From positions 372,001 to 436,000 of the forward strand of contig NZ_JAILYM010000003.1 of the NCBI RefSeq assembly GCF_020179425.1: a stretch of DNA of 64,000 nt, written 5' to 3'. This document shows positions 1 through 8,981 of the stretch, piece by piece. Both the position numbers and the translations under genes were made by a program. Under the pieces are notes generated by a model. It saw only the letters and a list, made by a program, of their open reading frames with translations. It searched no databases and was not told where the DNA came from. Source of the stretch: Novosphingobium percolationis. GTDB lineage: Bacteria; Pseudomonadota; Alphaproteobacteria; Sphingomonadales; Sphingomonadaceae. The first letter of the stretch is position 1. Each line of letters opens with the position of its first letter.

Positions 1-454
1 GTGGATCGTGTTCTGGTCGTTCCGCGTGATGGTGGGCCTCGGCTTCCTGATGCTCGGCCTCGGGCTATGGAGCCTGGCCGCGCGGGCTGCGAAGAAGCTC
101 TACGACTGGCCCTGGCTGCATCGCGCGGCGCTGGTCATGGGGCCATCGGGCTTCGTCGCGGTGATCGCCGGGTGGGTGACGACCGAAGTCGGCCGCCAGC
201 CCTACACCGTCTATGGCCTGCTCACGACGGCGCAAAGCCGCAGCCCGATCGCCGCGCCCGCGGTCGGCGCCTCGTTGCTGGCCTTCGTCGTGGTCTATTG
301 CGCGGTGTTCGGCGTCGGCATCTGGTACATTCTCAAGCTGATGCACGGCGTGCCTCATCCGCATGAGACGGGGCCGGAAGCCGACGAACGCGCGCCGATC
401 CGCAGCGCCGGGATCACCCCCGGACCTGCCCAGCATCTGGAAGGAGAGGCGTGA
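1..454 (+). CDS. cydA: Cytochrome bd-type quinol oxidase subunit I, C-terminal part
   Basis: The gene is cut by the window start; about 150 C-terminal residues remain, read from base 2. Subunit I carries the hemes and oxidises quinol in the inner membrane while reducing oxygen to water. The visible part holds three hydrophobic helices, with a periplasm-facing segment (WVTTEVGRQPYTVYGLL) matching the conserved GRQPW/Y...T region of CydA, then a hydrophilic tail ending LEGEA. The stop (452-454) overlaps the cydB ATG by one base. Together with cydB and a DUF2474 gene this looks like the cyanide-insensitive (CioAB) branch, but the heme-ligand and Q-loop regions lie outside the window, so the subtype is inference. 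Confidence 0.93.
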   Translation, partial: WIVFWSFRVMVGLGFLMLGLGLWSLAARAAKKLYDWPWLHRAALVMGPSGFVAVIAGWVTTEVGRQPYTVYGLLTTAQSRSPIAAPAVGASLLAFVVVYCAVFGVGIWYILKLMHGVPHPHETGPEADERAPIRSAGITPGPAQHLEGEA

Positions 455-1458
455 TGGTCCATCTCGATCTGACGACGGTGTGGGCCTTCATCATCGCCTT
501 TGCCGTGCTGATGTACGTGGTGATGGACGGCTTCGACCTTGGCATCGGCATCCTGTTCCCCTTCTACCGCGTTGGGGAAGAGCGGGATCAGGCAATGAAC
601 GCCATTGCCCCGGTGTGGGACGGCAACGAGACCTGGCTGGTGCTGGGTGGTGGCGGCCTGTTCGCGGCCTTTCCGCTGGCCTACGCGGTGATCCTGCCCG
701 CGACTTATCCGCTGATCATCGCGATGCTGCTCGGTCTCGTGTTCCGGGGCGTGGCCTTCGAATTCCGCTGGCGCGATCCGCGTCACCGGGCGTTCTGGGA
801 CATGGCGTTCTTCGGTGGCTCGGTCGTCGCCGCGCTGGCGCAGGGCATTACGCTCGGCGCGCTGTTGCAGGGCATCCATGTGGAAGGGCGCGCCTATGCG
901 GGCGGCTGGCTCGACTGGCTTTCACCCTATTCGCTGATGACCGGCGCGGGCGTGGTCGCGGGCTATGCCCTGCTCGGCGCGTGCTGGCTGGCGATCAAGG
1001 TGGAAGGCGATGCGCAACATCGCGCTTTCGCGCAGGCGCGGCTGGCGGCTTTTGCCACGCTGATGGCGATGGCGGCGGTCAGCCTCGCCACGCCCTTCCT
1101 GGCCGGACAATACTTCGCGCGCTGGTTCCAGATGCCGATGCTGATCGCGCTGGCCCCGGTGCCGGTCGCCACCGTGACCATCGCCGCGCTGCTGCTGCGC
1201 GCGCTGAAGCGGCGCAAGGAGTGGCCCCCGTTCCTCTATGCGCTGGCGCTGTTCGGGCTGGGCGCGGTGGGGCTGGGGGTGTCGATGTGGCCTTATGTCG
1301 TGCCGCAGTCGATCACCATCTGGCAGGCCGCCGCACCCGAAAGTAGCCAGGTCTTCATGCTGGTGGGGGTGGCTTTGGTGATGCCGCTGATCCTGGCCTA
1401 CACAGGCTGGGCCTATTGGGTGTTCCGGGGGAAGGTGGGCGAACATGGCTATCATTGA
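454..1458 (+). CDS. cydB: Cytochrome bd-type quinol oxidase subunit II
   Basis: About 334 residues with some eight to nine hydrophobic helices, the usual CydB size. The N-terminus (VVMDGFDLGIGILFPF) is the family signature, and the segment GNETWLVLGGGGLFAAFP is also typical. It pairs with CydA in the membrane and stabilises the heme b595/d site. The ATG at 454 was chosen because AAGGAGAGG (441-449) sits at good spacing; a GTG at 451 is the alternative. The cydA stop overlaps this start, so the two are translationally coupled. The 3' end overlaps the next small gene by 14 bases. Confidence 0.95.
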   Translation: MVHLDLTTVWAFIIAFAVLMYVVMDGFDLGIGILFPFYRVGEERDQAMNAIAPVWDGNETWLVLGGGGLFAAFPLAYAVILPATYPLIIAMLLGLVFRGVAFEFRWRDPRHRAFWDMAFFGGSVVAALAQGITLGALLQGIHVEGRAYAGGWLDWLSPYSLMTGAGVVAGYALLGACWLAIKVEGDAQHRAFAQARLAAFATLMAMAAVSLATPFLAGQYFARWFQMPMLIALAPVPVATVTIAALLLRALKRRKEWPPFLYALALFGLGAVGLGVSMWPYVVPQSITIWQAAAPESSQVFMLVGVALVMPLILAYTGWAYWVFRGKVGEHGYH

Positions 1459-1597
1459 CCCACGCCTGACCGGCGCGGAAGCCGCCGAGGCGCAGCCCTT
1501 GTGGAAGCGCATCGGCTGGATGGCCGCAATCTGGCTGGCGAGCGTGCTGGCGCTCGGCGTCGTCGCGAGCATCCTGCGCCTCTGGCTGAAGGGTTAG
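1445..1597 (+). CDS. Small cyd-operon membrane protein, DUF2474 family
   Basis: A 50-codon gene starting inside the end of cydB in another frame: MAIIDPRLTGAEAAE, then PLWKRIGWMAAIWLASVL, then one hydrophobic helix ending LRLWLKG. The PLWxRxGWM..IW.SVLAL core is the DUF2474 pattern, a family of small single-helix proteins encoded just after cydB in bd/CIO oxidase operons. By analogy with CydX it may stabilise the oxidase, but that role is inferred. The 14-base overlap with cydB suggests coupled translation. Its stop lies 4 bases from the convergent M16 protease gene. Confidence 0.85.
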   Translation: MAIIDPRLTGAEAAEAQPLWKRIGWMAAIWLASVLALGVVASILRLWLKG

Positions 1598-1601
1598 GAC
1601 T

Positions 1602-4451
1602 TCAGTCGGTCGGCGCAGGCACGCCTTCGGGCAGGACCAGCACCGTCACCGGCCGGCCCGCCAGCCAACGCCGCGCGGTCGCCTGGACGTCCGCCATGGT
1701 CAATGCGGCCAGCCGCTCGCGCGCCTTCTGGAAGCGTTCGATGCGGTCGGGCCGCGATTGCGCGCGCTCGACCAGCCCAATCCACCCGCCATTGCTTTTC
1801 AGCGCGTTGTCGAGCCGTTCGAGCATCGGCGCGCGCGCGCGCTGCAACACGTCGGCATCGACCGGCGCGGCGAGCAGGTCTCGCACCGTTTCGGCAAAGG
1901 CGGCGCGGGTCGCCGCCACGTCGGCCACGTCGACCGAAGCCTGCAAGGTGAACGTGCCGTAGCCGGTGTAGACGCGCGACATCGCCGAACTCGCGCCCGG
2001 TGAATAGGACTTGCCCAGCTTCTCGCGCACGCTGTCGGTTACTTCGATCCCGGCGATTTCTTCCAGCAGGCCCAGCCGCAGCACCTCCAGCGGGTCGGCA
2101 TCGTCGGTGGTCGGCCAGATGAGGCGCACGACGGCCTGATTGGCCGCGCCCTGGTGGCGGATCACCGCCACGCCGCGTTTGGCGGTGAATCCGCGCTGGC
2201 GCGCCTCGATATGGGGCAGGAATGAGGGTTCGCGCGGTGGCAGCGCGCCAAAGGTGCTGGCGACCAGCGCAATCGCCTGTGCCTCGTCGAAATCGCCGAC
2301 CAGCGCCAGCTCGATCGCGCCATGGGAAAGGCGGTCGCCGATGTGGTCCTTGAGCTGCGCGAGCGTCAGCGCCTGATAAGCGGCGGGCGGTTGCAAGGTG
2401 AAGCGCGGATCGTTGTCCGACAGCACCGCGCCCAACTCGTTCGCCAGTGCCAGCCCCGGCGTCGCATCGCGCCGGGCGAAGAAGTTGGTCATGTTCTGGC
2501 GGAACAGCACTTCGGCTTCGGGCCGGTAGCCGGGATCGGTGACGGTGGCGGCCAGCAATTGCAATTGCAGCTCCAGATCGCGTCGCGTCGTCGTGCCGCC
2601 AGCGACGAAGGCATCGCCGCTGGCGACGATGCCGTTGGCGACCGAACGGCCCGCCAGCAGCGTCTGCAAGGCATCCTGACTGTGCTTGCCAAGCCCGCCG
2701 TTGGACAGCACCGAGGTCATCTCCACCGCGGTCGGATCGGCGCGGGTTTCGAGCAGTTCGCCGCCATCGATGGCAAGGCGCAACTGGATGCGGTCGGTCT
2801 CCAGCGTCGTGCGCTTGAGGTTCAGGCGCACCCCGTTGGCGAAGCGCACGGTGCGGATGGCGAGCGCCGGATCGGTCGCATCGGCCACCACCGTTCCGGG
2901 CGCGCCAAAGTCGGTATAGGCGAAGCTTGTCGCCGCCTCGGTGTCGTTGAGCGCCGTCTCGGTGCCGTTCGCGTGGGCCCACGCCTGGCGGAGCGCCTTC
3001 GCCCCACCTTCGGGCGCCTTGCGGCCCTGGAAGCGCAGCAGCGGCTCCTTCAGCGGCAGCGCCTCCCACTTGAGTGCGGCCAGCACGGCCTGCGGGGTGA
3101 TGGTGGGGGCAAAGGCGTTGAAGCGATCGAGCGCGCTCTGCGGGCTGGTAGGCACCTGATCGTCGCGCACTAGCGCCAGCGCGGCAGCGACCAGCGCGCC
3201 GTTCGAACGCGTCTGCGCCGATGCGGCGGCATTCTCGATGCCGGTGCGGATGCCCGCCACCTGCTCGGCGATCTCTGCAGGGGTGAAGCCATGTTTGAGC
3301 GCTTGCGCCAGCACTTGCGCGGCGCTGGTCAGGCCCTTGCGCCAGCCGCCGTCCTCGGTGTCGACGACCAGATTGGTGGTGCGCCCGATCCTGAACACGT
3401 CGCTGGTGCCGAAGCCCGCGCCCCGGAATGGCGGGGCAACCTGCCGCGAAAGGCTGAGGAAGCGGCGGTTGATCACGCCATAGCCGATCTGGCGCAACAG
3501 TTGCGCGCGGCGGCTGGCGGCGCTGTCGGGTTCGTCTTGCCACGGCCCGTGGCGCGAGGCGGTGACGCGTTCGGACAAGGGTGGGGCGATCCAGATGTCC
3601 GTCTGGCCCTTCTGGCCGGCCAGAACCTTGCCCTGATCGGGGCGCGGGCTTTTCGGCGTAGCGCCCCAGTCCTCGAAATGCGCGCGGATCGCGGTTTCGA
3701 CCGCGTCGGGGGCGAATTCACCCGAGATCACCAGCGTGACCTTGGCCGGCACATATTCGCGCCGCCAGAAGGCCTTGAGGCTGTCCGCGCTCGCCGCGTT
3801 GAGCGTTTCGACCGTGCCGATCGGCAGGCGGTTGCGATAGGTCGCCTGCGGGTAGAGGAAAGCGATCTGGTCCTTCATGTTCTCAAGCGCATAGCCTTGC
3901 CCGTCGCGCAGCTCGGACAGCACGACGCCGCGTTCGCGCGCCACCGCCTCGGGATCGAAACGCAGTTCGCTGGCGGTTTCGCGCATCAGCATCAGCGCGG
4001 TGTCCAGCAGCTTGGGATCGTTGCGCGGCAGGTCGAGCATGTAGAGCGTGTGTTCGAACCCGGTCTGCGCGTTGGTGTCCGCGCCAAACGCGAGGCCGGC
4101 CCGTTCGAGCAGCCTGACCATCTCGCCCTCGGGAACGCGGGTACTGCCGTTGAAAGCCATATGTTCGACGAAATGCGCAAAGCCGCGTTCGTCATCGCGC
4201 TCGTCAAGCGAGCCGGTCGCGACGTTCATGCGGACCACGGCTGTGCCGGGCGGGGTGGCGTTGCGGCGGATCACGAAGCGCATGCCGTTGGCCAGCTTGC
4301 CGAAGCGGAAGGCCGGATCCGGCGCCAGGTCGCTGTGCTGGAATGCCCAGTCGACGGGCGGTGGCGGAGGCGTGATGGCTGGTGGCGAAACCGCGCAGCC
4401 CGCGAGCAGGGAAAGGGTCAGCAGGGCGGGAAAGGGCGTGAAGCTGCGCAT
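1602..4451 (-). CDS. M16 family zinc metallopeptidase, lipoprotein
   Basis: A 949-residue two-lobed M16 protease (pitrilysin/insulinase type). The start at 4451 gives a clear lipoprotein signal (MRSFTPFPALLTLSLLAGCA) with lipobox LAGC; 12 more codons are open upstream but would spoil the signal. The inverted zinc motif HFVEH lies near residue 90 (FAHFVEHMAFNGS), with the third-ligand region GFEHTLYMLDLP downstream. The second half is a related domain without HxxEH, the usual non-catalytic partner. It probably degrades peptides in the periplasm, anchored to a membrane. It converges on the cyd operon and seems monocistronic. Confidence 0.93.
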   Translation of the reverse strand: MRSFTPFPALLTLSLLAGCAVSPPAITPPPPPVDWAFQHSDLAPDPAFRFGKLANGMRFVIRRNATPPGTAVVRMNVATGSLDERDDERGFAHFVEHMAFNGSTRVPEGEMVRLLERAGLAFGADTNAQTGFEHTLYMLDLPRNDPKLLDTALMLMRETASELRFDPEAVARERGVVLSELRDGQGYALENMKDQIAFLYPQATYRNRLPIGTVETLNAASADSLKAFWRREYVPAKVTLVISGEFAPDAVETAIRAHFEDWGATPKSPRPDQGKVLAGQKGQTDIWIAPPLSERVTASRHGPWQDEPDSAASRRAQLLRQIGYGVINRRFLSLSRQVAPPFRGAGFGTSDVFRIGRTTNLVVDTEDGGWRKGLTSAAQVLAQALKHGFTPAEIAEQVAGIRTGIENAAASAQTRSNGALVAAALALVRDDQVPTSPQSALDRFNAFAPTITPQAVLAALKWEALPLKEPLLRFQGRKAPEGGAKALRQAWAHANGTETALNDTEAATSFAYTDFGAPGTVVADATDPALAIRTVRFANGVRLNLKRTTLETDRIQLRLAIDGGELLETRADPTAVEMTSVLSNGGLGKHSQDALQTLLAGRSVANGIVASGDAFVAGGTTTRRDLELQLQLLAATVTDPGYRPEAEVLFRQNMTNFFARRDATPGLALANELGAVLSDNDPRFTLQPPAAYQALTLAQLKDHIGDRLSHGAIELALVGDFDEAQAIALVASTFGALPPREPSFLPHIEARQRGFTAKRGVAVIRHQGAANQAVVRLIWPTTDDADPLEVLRLGLLEEIAGIEVTDSVREKLGKSYSPGASSAMSRVYTGYGTFTLQASVDVADVAATRAAFAETVRDLLAAPVDADVLQRARAPMLERLDNALKSNGGWIGLVERAQSRPDRIERFQKARERLAALTMADVQATARRWLAGRPVTVLVLPEGVPAPTD

Positions 4452-4517
4452 CGCGCGCCTTTTGGCCCGGCATGCGCGTGGGCGCAATCGTGGCTTGTCG
4501 GGACAGGGCGCGAGGGC

Positions 4518-5930
4518 TCAGGCCGCGACGGGCGGGGCGATCCTTTCCTGCGCGATGATCCCTGCCAGGTCGACGACAGCGCAGGTGCGCCCGTCGGGCA
4601 GCCGCACCGTGGCCGCAGGTACGCGGACATTGTCCCCGCCGCGCGCGAGGTTCTGGAGGAACACGCGCTCGACCGCGACCAGCGCGTCGATCTGGAAGCC
4701 CATGGTGTCGCCCTCGCTTTCGACCATGACCACGAAGCGGTGCGTTCCATCCGATTCGAGCCCGAGGCATTGGGCAAGGTCCATCAGTGGCACCCCGCGT
4801 CCACGATGCGCGATGATCGCGGCGGGGCCGGGGCCGACCAGATCGATGCGTTCGGCAGGGGCTGGAATGATTTCGGCGACTTGCGCCAGCGGCGCCGCGC
4901 AAGTGGACTGGCCCAGCGCCATGATCAGGAACGGTTCGGCCTTGCGCGTCGCCGCAGGGGCGTCCGCGCCGATTCTGGCGGCGATCGCTGCCTTTTCCTC
5001 GATCAGCGACAGCGCTTGCAGCCGTTCGTCAGCCGTGACCGCTTCCTCGTCGAGCAGCAGGTGCGCGCGTTCGGCCTTGTAGATGCCGCGCAGCCGCCCC
5101 GGCTCGCCGATGCGGAAGGCTTGCAGGGGCAGCACGTCGTCGTCCTGCAACCGGCGCATGTCGCAAACCTCGTCGATGGCCAGCGCGACCAGTCGCCCTT
5201 CGGGCAGCCGCAGCACGACGCTGGCGAAGGCCGCGCGGCGTTCGAGCATGCCGAGCCCCAGCAGCAGCAGCGTGTCGGCCACGGGAATGCGGCGACCGTT
5301 GTAGTCGAGCATCCCCAGCCACAGCGGCGTTTCGGCCGCAGGCGGCAGCAGGGGCGAGACCGGCACTGTCGCTTCCACCGCGCTGGTGGCAAGGCCGAGC
5401 GGCTTGCCACCGCAATCGATCAGCAGCGTGGGCGCGCCGCGTTCGGCATGGGCGGCGCGATCGACCGGGTGGTCGACGGTCACCGCCAGTCCTGGCAGGG
5501 CTGCAAATCCGACCGGATCGAGTAGCGCGCCGCTGCGCCCCTGGTGGACGAAGCCGGCCGCGATCGGGCGGGCCACGTCCGCTGCGTCGGCGGGGACGGC
5601 CAGCGGCGACAACGCTTCAGCGGCAAGGTCGATCACGCCGCAGATCTCGTCGACCAGCAGGCCCACCACGCCCCCGCCCGTGCGCAGGACCAGAATGACC
5701 GCGCCCGGCACCGGGGGCAGGCCCAGCGTGCGCGCCAGATCCATCACCGGGATGACTGAACCGCGCAGGTCGATCGCGCCGAGCACGTCGTCGCGCGGCG
5801 CGGGAAAGCCGATCAGCGTGGCGGGGCGCGGCGTCACTTCGCGGATCGCGTCGATCGGCAGCGCCATCAGGCTTTCGCCGAGGCGAAACAGGCCGTGCAG
5901 GCCGGGACCGGCTGCCCCGCGCGCGTTCAT
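4518..5930 (-). CDS. Triple CheW-domain chemotaxis scaffold protein
   Basis: A 470-residue protein made of three consecutive CheW-like domains, roughly residues 10-150, 165-310 and 330-460. Each has the CheW fold pattern: a hydrophobic beta strand, a segment such as [21 protein letters not shown] or [20 protein letters not shown], then V(I)[14 protein letters not shown]. CheW domains couple receptors to CheA, so a three-domain protein may bridge several receptors or kinases. No CheA, CheB or CheR is nearby. The ATG overlaps the stop of the upstream receptor gene by 4 bases, implying stoichiometric co-expression with that receptor. Cytoplasmic; no signal peptide or membrane segment. Confidence 0.88.
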   Translation of the reverse strand: MNARGAAGPGLHGLFRLGESLMALPIDAIREVTPRPATLIGFPAPRDDVLGAIDLRGSVIPVMDLARTLGLPPVPGAVILVLRTGGGVVGLLVDEICGVIDLAAEALSPLAVPADAADVARPIAAGFVHQGRSGALLDPVGFAALPGLAVTVDHPVDRAAHAERGAPTLLIDCGGKPLGLATSAVEATVPVSPLLPPAAETPLWLGMLDYNGRRIPVADTLLLLGLGMLERRAAFASVVLRLPEGRLVALAIDEVCDMRRLQDDDVLPLQAFRIGEPGRLRGIYKAERAHLLLDEEAVTADERLQALSLIEEKAAIAARIGADAPAATRKAEPFLIMALGQSTCAAPLAQVAEIIPAPAERIDLVGPGPAAIIAHRGRGVPLMDLAQCLGLESDGTHRFVVMVESEGDTMGFQIDALVAVERVFLQNLARGGDNVRVPAATVRLPDGRTCAVVDLAGIIAQERIAPPVAA

Positions 5931-8704
5931 GCCGCGACCGAGCCGCTTTCGTTGGTTGCGGTGGCGAGCTTGCGGATCAGTTCAACCGCGTCGTGCGTCA
6001 CCTGATCCTGCGCGCGCGCGGACTGGCTGATCGCCTCGATCGCGCGGCCGGTGTGCTCTGCCGACAGGGCAATCCCGGTAAACGCTTCGCTGGCGTTGTG
6101 CGAGCGGCCAGTACCTTCGCCGATACGCGCGATCGATTCGTCAATCAGGCGGCTGATGTCGCGCGCGGCGGTGGAACTGCGCTCGGCCAGCTTGCGCACT
6201 TCGCCTGCCACCACGGAGAAGCCCACGCCATGTTCGCCCGCGCGCGCGGCCTCGATCTCGGCGTTGAAGGCCAACAGGTTGGTCTGCCCCGCGATCTCGC
6301 CGATGATCGAGACGATCTCGGCGATGCCCGAGGCCGATTTCTGGATCAGTTCGATCGATTCGATGGCGCCCGAGATGGCGGTGCGCCCGCCCTCGGCGTT
6401 GCATTGCGTCTCGCGCGAGAGCTTGCCTGCCGCCTCGGTCGCGTCGTTGATGGCGTGGATGGAGTTTGACAAGCGGTCGATCAGACCTGCCATTTCGTGC
6501 GCGCGGGTGCCGATGTCCTTTTCCAGCAGAACCTGGTCGGTCACGTCGGTCGCATACTTCACGATACGGACCGGATTGCCCGCCAGATCGAGAATGGGGT
6601 TGTAGGTCGCCTGGATATAGATGTCGCGATCGTACTTGCCGACGCGGTGGTAGCGGCCCGTGTGGAACTCGCCGCGGGTAAGGCGCAGCCAGAAGTCACG
6701 GTATTCCAGACTGCGGATATAGTCTGGGGAACAGAACATCGAATGGTGCTGGCCCAGCACCTCGCGCAGCGAATAGCCGGTCACGCGCAGGAAATTGTCA
6801 TTCGCCGACAGCACGTTGCCGTCCAGATCGAACTCGATCACCGCCTGCGCGCGGCTGATGGCGTCGACTTTGGCCTGGAACTCGACAGCGCGGCGCTTCT
6901 GCTCGGTGATGTCGTTGGCGAACTTCACCACCTTCACCGGCTTGCCTTCCAGATCGAAGATCGGATTGTAGGTGGCCTGGATCCAGATATCGCGGCCGTC
7001 CTTGGTGCGACGGCGATATTCGCCGGTGTCGTATTCCCCGCGTGCCAGCTTTTCCCAGAACGCGGCGTATTCGGCCGATTGCGTCGTGGCCTGATCGCAG
7101 AACAGGCGGTGTTTCCGCCCGCGCACCTCGTCGATCGCATAGCCGGTCAGCGCGAGGAAGTTCTCGTTGGCATCGAGCACGGTGCCGTCGAGCGCGAACT
7201 CGACCATCGCTTGTGCGCGGTCGATCGCGTTGACCTTGCCTTCGAATTCCAGATTGCGCCGCTGCGTGTCGCTGATGTCGAGCGCGAACTTGACGATCTT
7301 GCTGGGGCGTCCCTCCAGATCGAGGATCGGATTGTAGGTGGCGCGGATCCACACTTCGCGGCCGTTGGCGGCGACGCGCTTGAACACGCCGGTCACGTAT
7401 TCGCCGGTGCGCAGGCGCGACCACAGCTCGGCGTAGTCGGGCGAGGCGACATAAGCGGGTTCGCAGAAGATCTTGTGATTGCGCCCGACCACCTGGTCGA
7501 GATCGTAGCCCATGACCGACAGGAAGTTGGTGTTGGCAGCCAGCACGGTGCCATCCAGCGCGAATTCGATCACGGCCTGCGCGCGGTCGATCGCGGCGAC
7601 CTTGCCCGCGGCTTCGGCGGCGGCTAGCCGCTGCTGGGTGACGTCCATCGCCACCTTGATGATCTTCACCGGCTCGCCATCCAGCCCGAATACCGGGTTG
7701 TAGCTCGCCTGGATCCAGACTTCGCCGCCGTCCTTGCGCAGCCGCTTGTATTCGCCCTGGTCGAAGTCGCCTTGGCCCAGCTTCTGCCAGAACTGGCGAT
7801 GGGCGGCGCTGCCTGCGTATTCCTTGTCGCAGAAGATGCGGTGGTGCTGGCCGACGATGTCGTCGAGCGCATAGCCCATCAGGGTCAGGAAATTGCGGTT
7901 GGCATCCAGTACACGGCCCGAAAGATCGAATTCGATGAGCGCGAAGGCGCGGTCGATGGCGTCGAGCTTGCTCTTGTTCTCGACGCGCAGGGTCTGCTCC
8001 GCCGTCACGTCGAAGGCGTAGCTCAGCACCGAAACCAGCGCGCCTGCGCGATCACGCGTGGGCACGAACACTTCGCGCAGCCATGCGTCCTTGCCATCGG
8101 CGTTGCGGTGGCGACGGATGCAGCGGTGCGACTGGCCATCGGCGAGCAGCGGCCAGAACGTGGCCGGGTCCTCGCCGGCGGCGACATCGGCGGTCAGCGC
8201 ATCGAAGCGCTGGCCCACGATCTCGGCCTCGTCGCGCCCGACGAGGTGGAAGAACAGGGCGTTGCCGCCGATGATGGTGCCGTCCGGACCGTACTGGCAG
8301 ATCGCCAGTGCATGATTGATCGCTTCGAAGCGATGCACCATCAGGTCCGGCGCAATAGGGCTTTCGAAGGCGCGCACGCCCATGAAGATCACACGCTCCG
8401 CGCGCCCCGCCGTGCGCGCCGCCAGCCCGTTGATCGCGGCGAAACTGCCATCGGCCAGCGGCAACTGGCCCTGCACCTGCACTGGCGGGGCATCCACCTC
8501 GCCGATGTCGGCGGCATGATCGCGGAAGACCTGCGCCAGGCCGATATCGGCGCTCTCCTGCCCGGCGAGCAGCGCGCGGGCAGTATCGTTGGCGTCGACC
8601 AGTTCGCCGCTCTCCGGTTCGAAGGCGAGCACGATGAGGCTGTCGGCAAGCAGCGCTGCCCCTTGCGCGGTAAGATCAAGCGGCGGCGTCTGGTTGAAGG
8701 TCAC
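5927..8704 (-). CDS. Soluble methyl-accepting chemotaxis protein with tandem PAS domains
   Basis: About 925 residues without a membrane helix. Two divergent PAS-like domains (about 1-245) precede four very similar PAS units of about 121 residues starting near 251, 371, 492 and 614, each with a motif like [16 protein letters not shown] and ending W(I/R)QATYNPI.D. The C-terminal 185 residues are a receptor signalling domain with the hairpin-tip pattern [20 protein letters not shown]. Aer/BdlA-type PAS domains bind FAD or heme, so redox or oxygen sensing is likely but inferred. The GTG start at 8704 was chosen for GGAGGGG just upstream; an in-frame TTG lies at 8731. It is followed at ATGA overlap by the CheW gene. 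Confidence 0.9.
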   Translation of the reverse strand: MTFNQTPPLDLTAQGAALLADSLIVLAFEPESGELVDANDTARALLAGQESADIGLAQVFRDHAADIGEVDAPPVQVQGQLPLADGSFAAINGLAARTAGRAERVIFMGVRAFESPIAPDLMVHRFEAINHALAICQYGPDGTIIGGNALFFHLVGRDEAEIVGQRFDALTADVAAGEDPATFWPLLADGQSHRCIRRHRNADGKDAWLREVFVPTRDRAGALVSVLSYAFDVTAEQTLRVENKSKLDAIDRAFALIEFDLSGRVLDANRNFLTLMGYALDDIVGQHHRIFCDKEYAGSAAHRQFWQKLGQGDFDQGEYKRLRKDGGEVWIQASYNPVFGLDGEPVKIIKVAMDVTQQRLAAAEAAGKVAAIDRAQAVIEFALDGTVLAANTNFLSVMGYDLDQVVGRNHKIFCEPAYVASPDYAELWSRLRTGEYVTGVFKRVAANGREVWIRATYNPILDLEGRPSKIVKFALDISDTQRRNLEFEGKVNAIDRAQAMVEFALDGTVLDANENFLALTGYAIDEVRGRKHRLFCDQATTQSAEYAAFWEKLARGEYDTGEYRRRTKDGRDIWIQATYNPIFDLEGKPVKVVKFANDITEQKRRAVEFQAKVDAISRAQAVIEFDLDGNVLSANDNFLRVTGYSLREVLGQHHSMFCSPDYIRSLEYRDFWLRLTRGEFHTGRYHRVGKYDRDIYIQATYNPILDLAGNPVRIVKYATDVTDQVLLEKDIGTRAHEMAGLIDRLSNSIHAINDATEAAGKLSRETQCNAEGGRTAISGAIESIELIQKSASGIAEIVSIIGEIAGQTNLLAFNAEIEAARAGEHGVGFSVVAGEVRKLAERSSTAARDISRLIDESIARIGEGTGRSHNASEAFTGIALSAEHTGRAIEAISQSARAQDQVTHDAVELIRKLATATNESGSVAA

Positions 8705-8981
8705 AGGTCCCCCTCCATGGTTAACTGGCAATCGTTGCCTAACCTGACGGGGGATACGACTTTGGTAGGGGGCGACTCCGTGATGCTACGGAGCACGCAC
8801 CGGGCGCAGGGCGCTCGGCCATGCGGATGGCTTCTCCGACAGCGGTTGGCGCCCGCCGCTCTGGCCATGGGCCAGGAAGCCATGGCGCGCGGATAATGCC
8901 ATTTCTGCCAGAACTTCAAATCCGGTTGGAACCGGCTCGATGACTGTGCTTCATGGGCTGACAATTGAGGGGGCAAGCGCG

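Noticed and set aside
3291..5525. Long plus-strand open frame of 744 codons
   Set aside because: Antisense of the M16 protease and CheW genes; its composition (Arg, Gly, Ala, Asp, His rich) is a high-G+C shadow and no domain is seen.
8788..8830. Resemblance to a c-di-GMP (GEMM) riboswitch, CACGCACCGGGC
   Set aside because: Only the first bases resemble the GEMM consensus; the CAAA bulge and the second receptor stem are missing.
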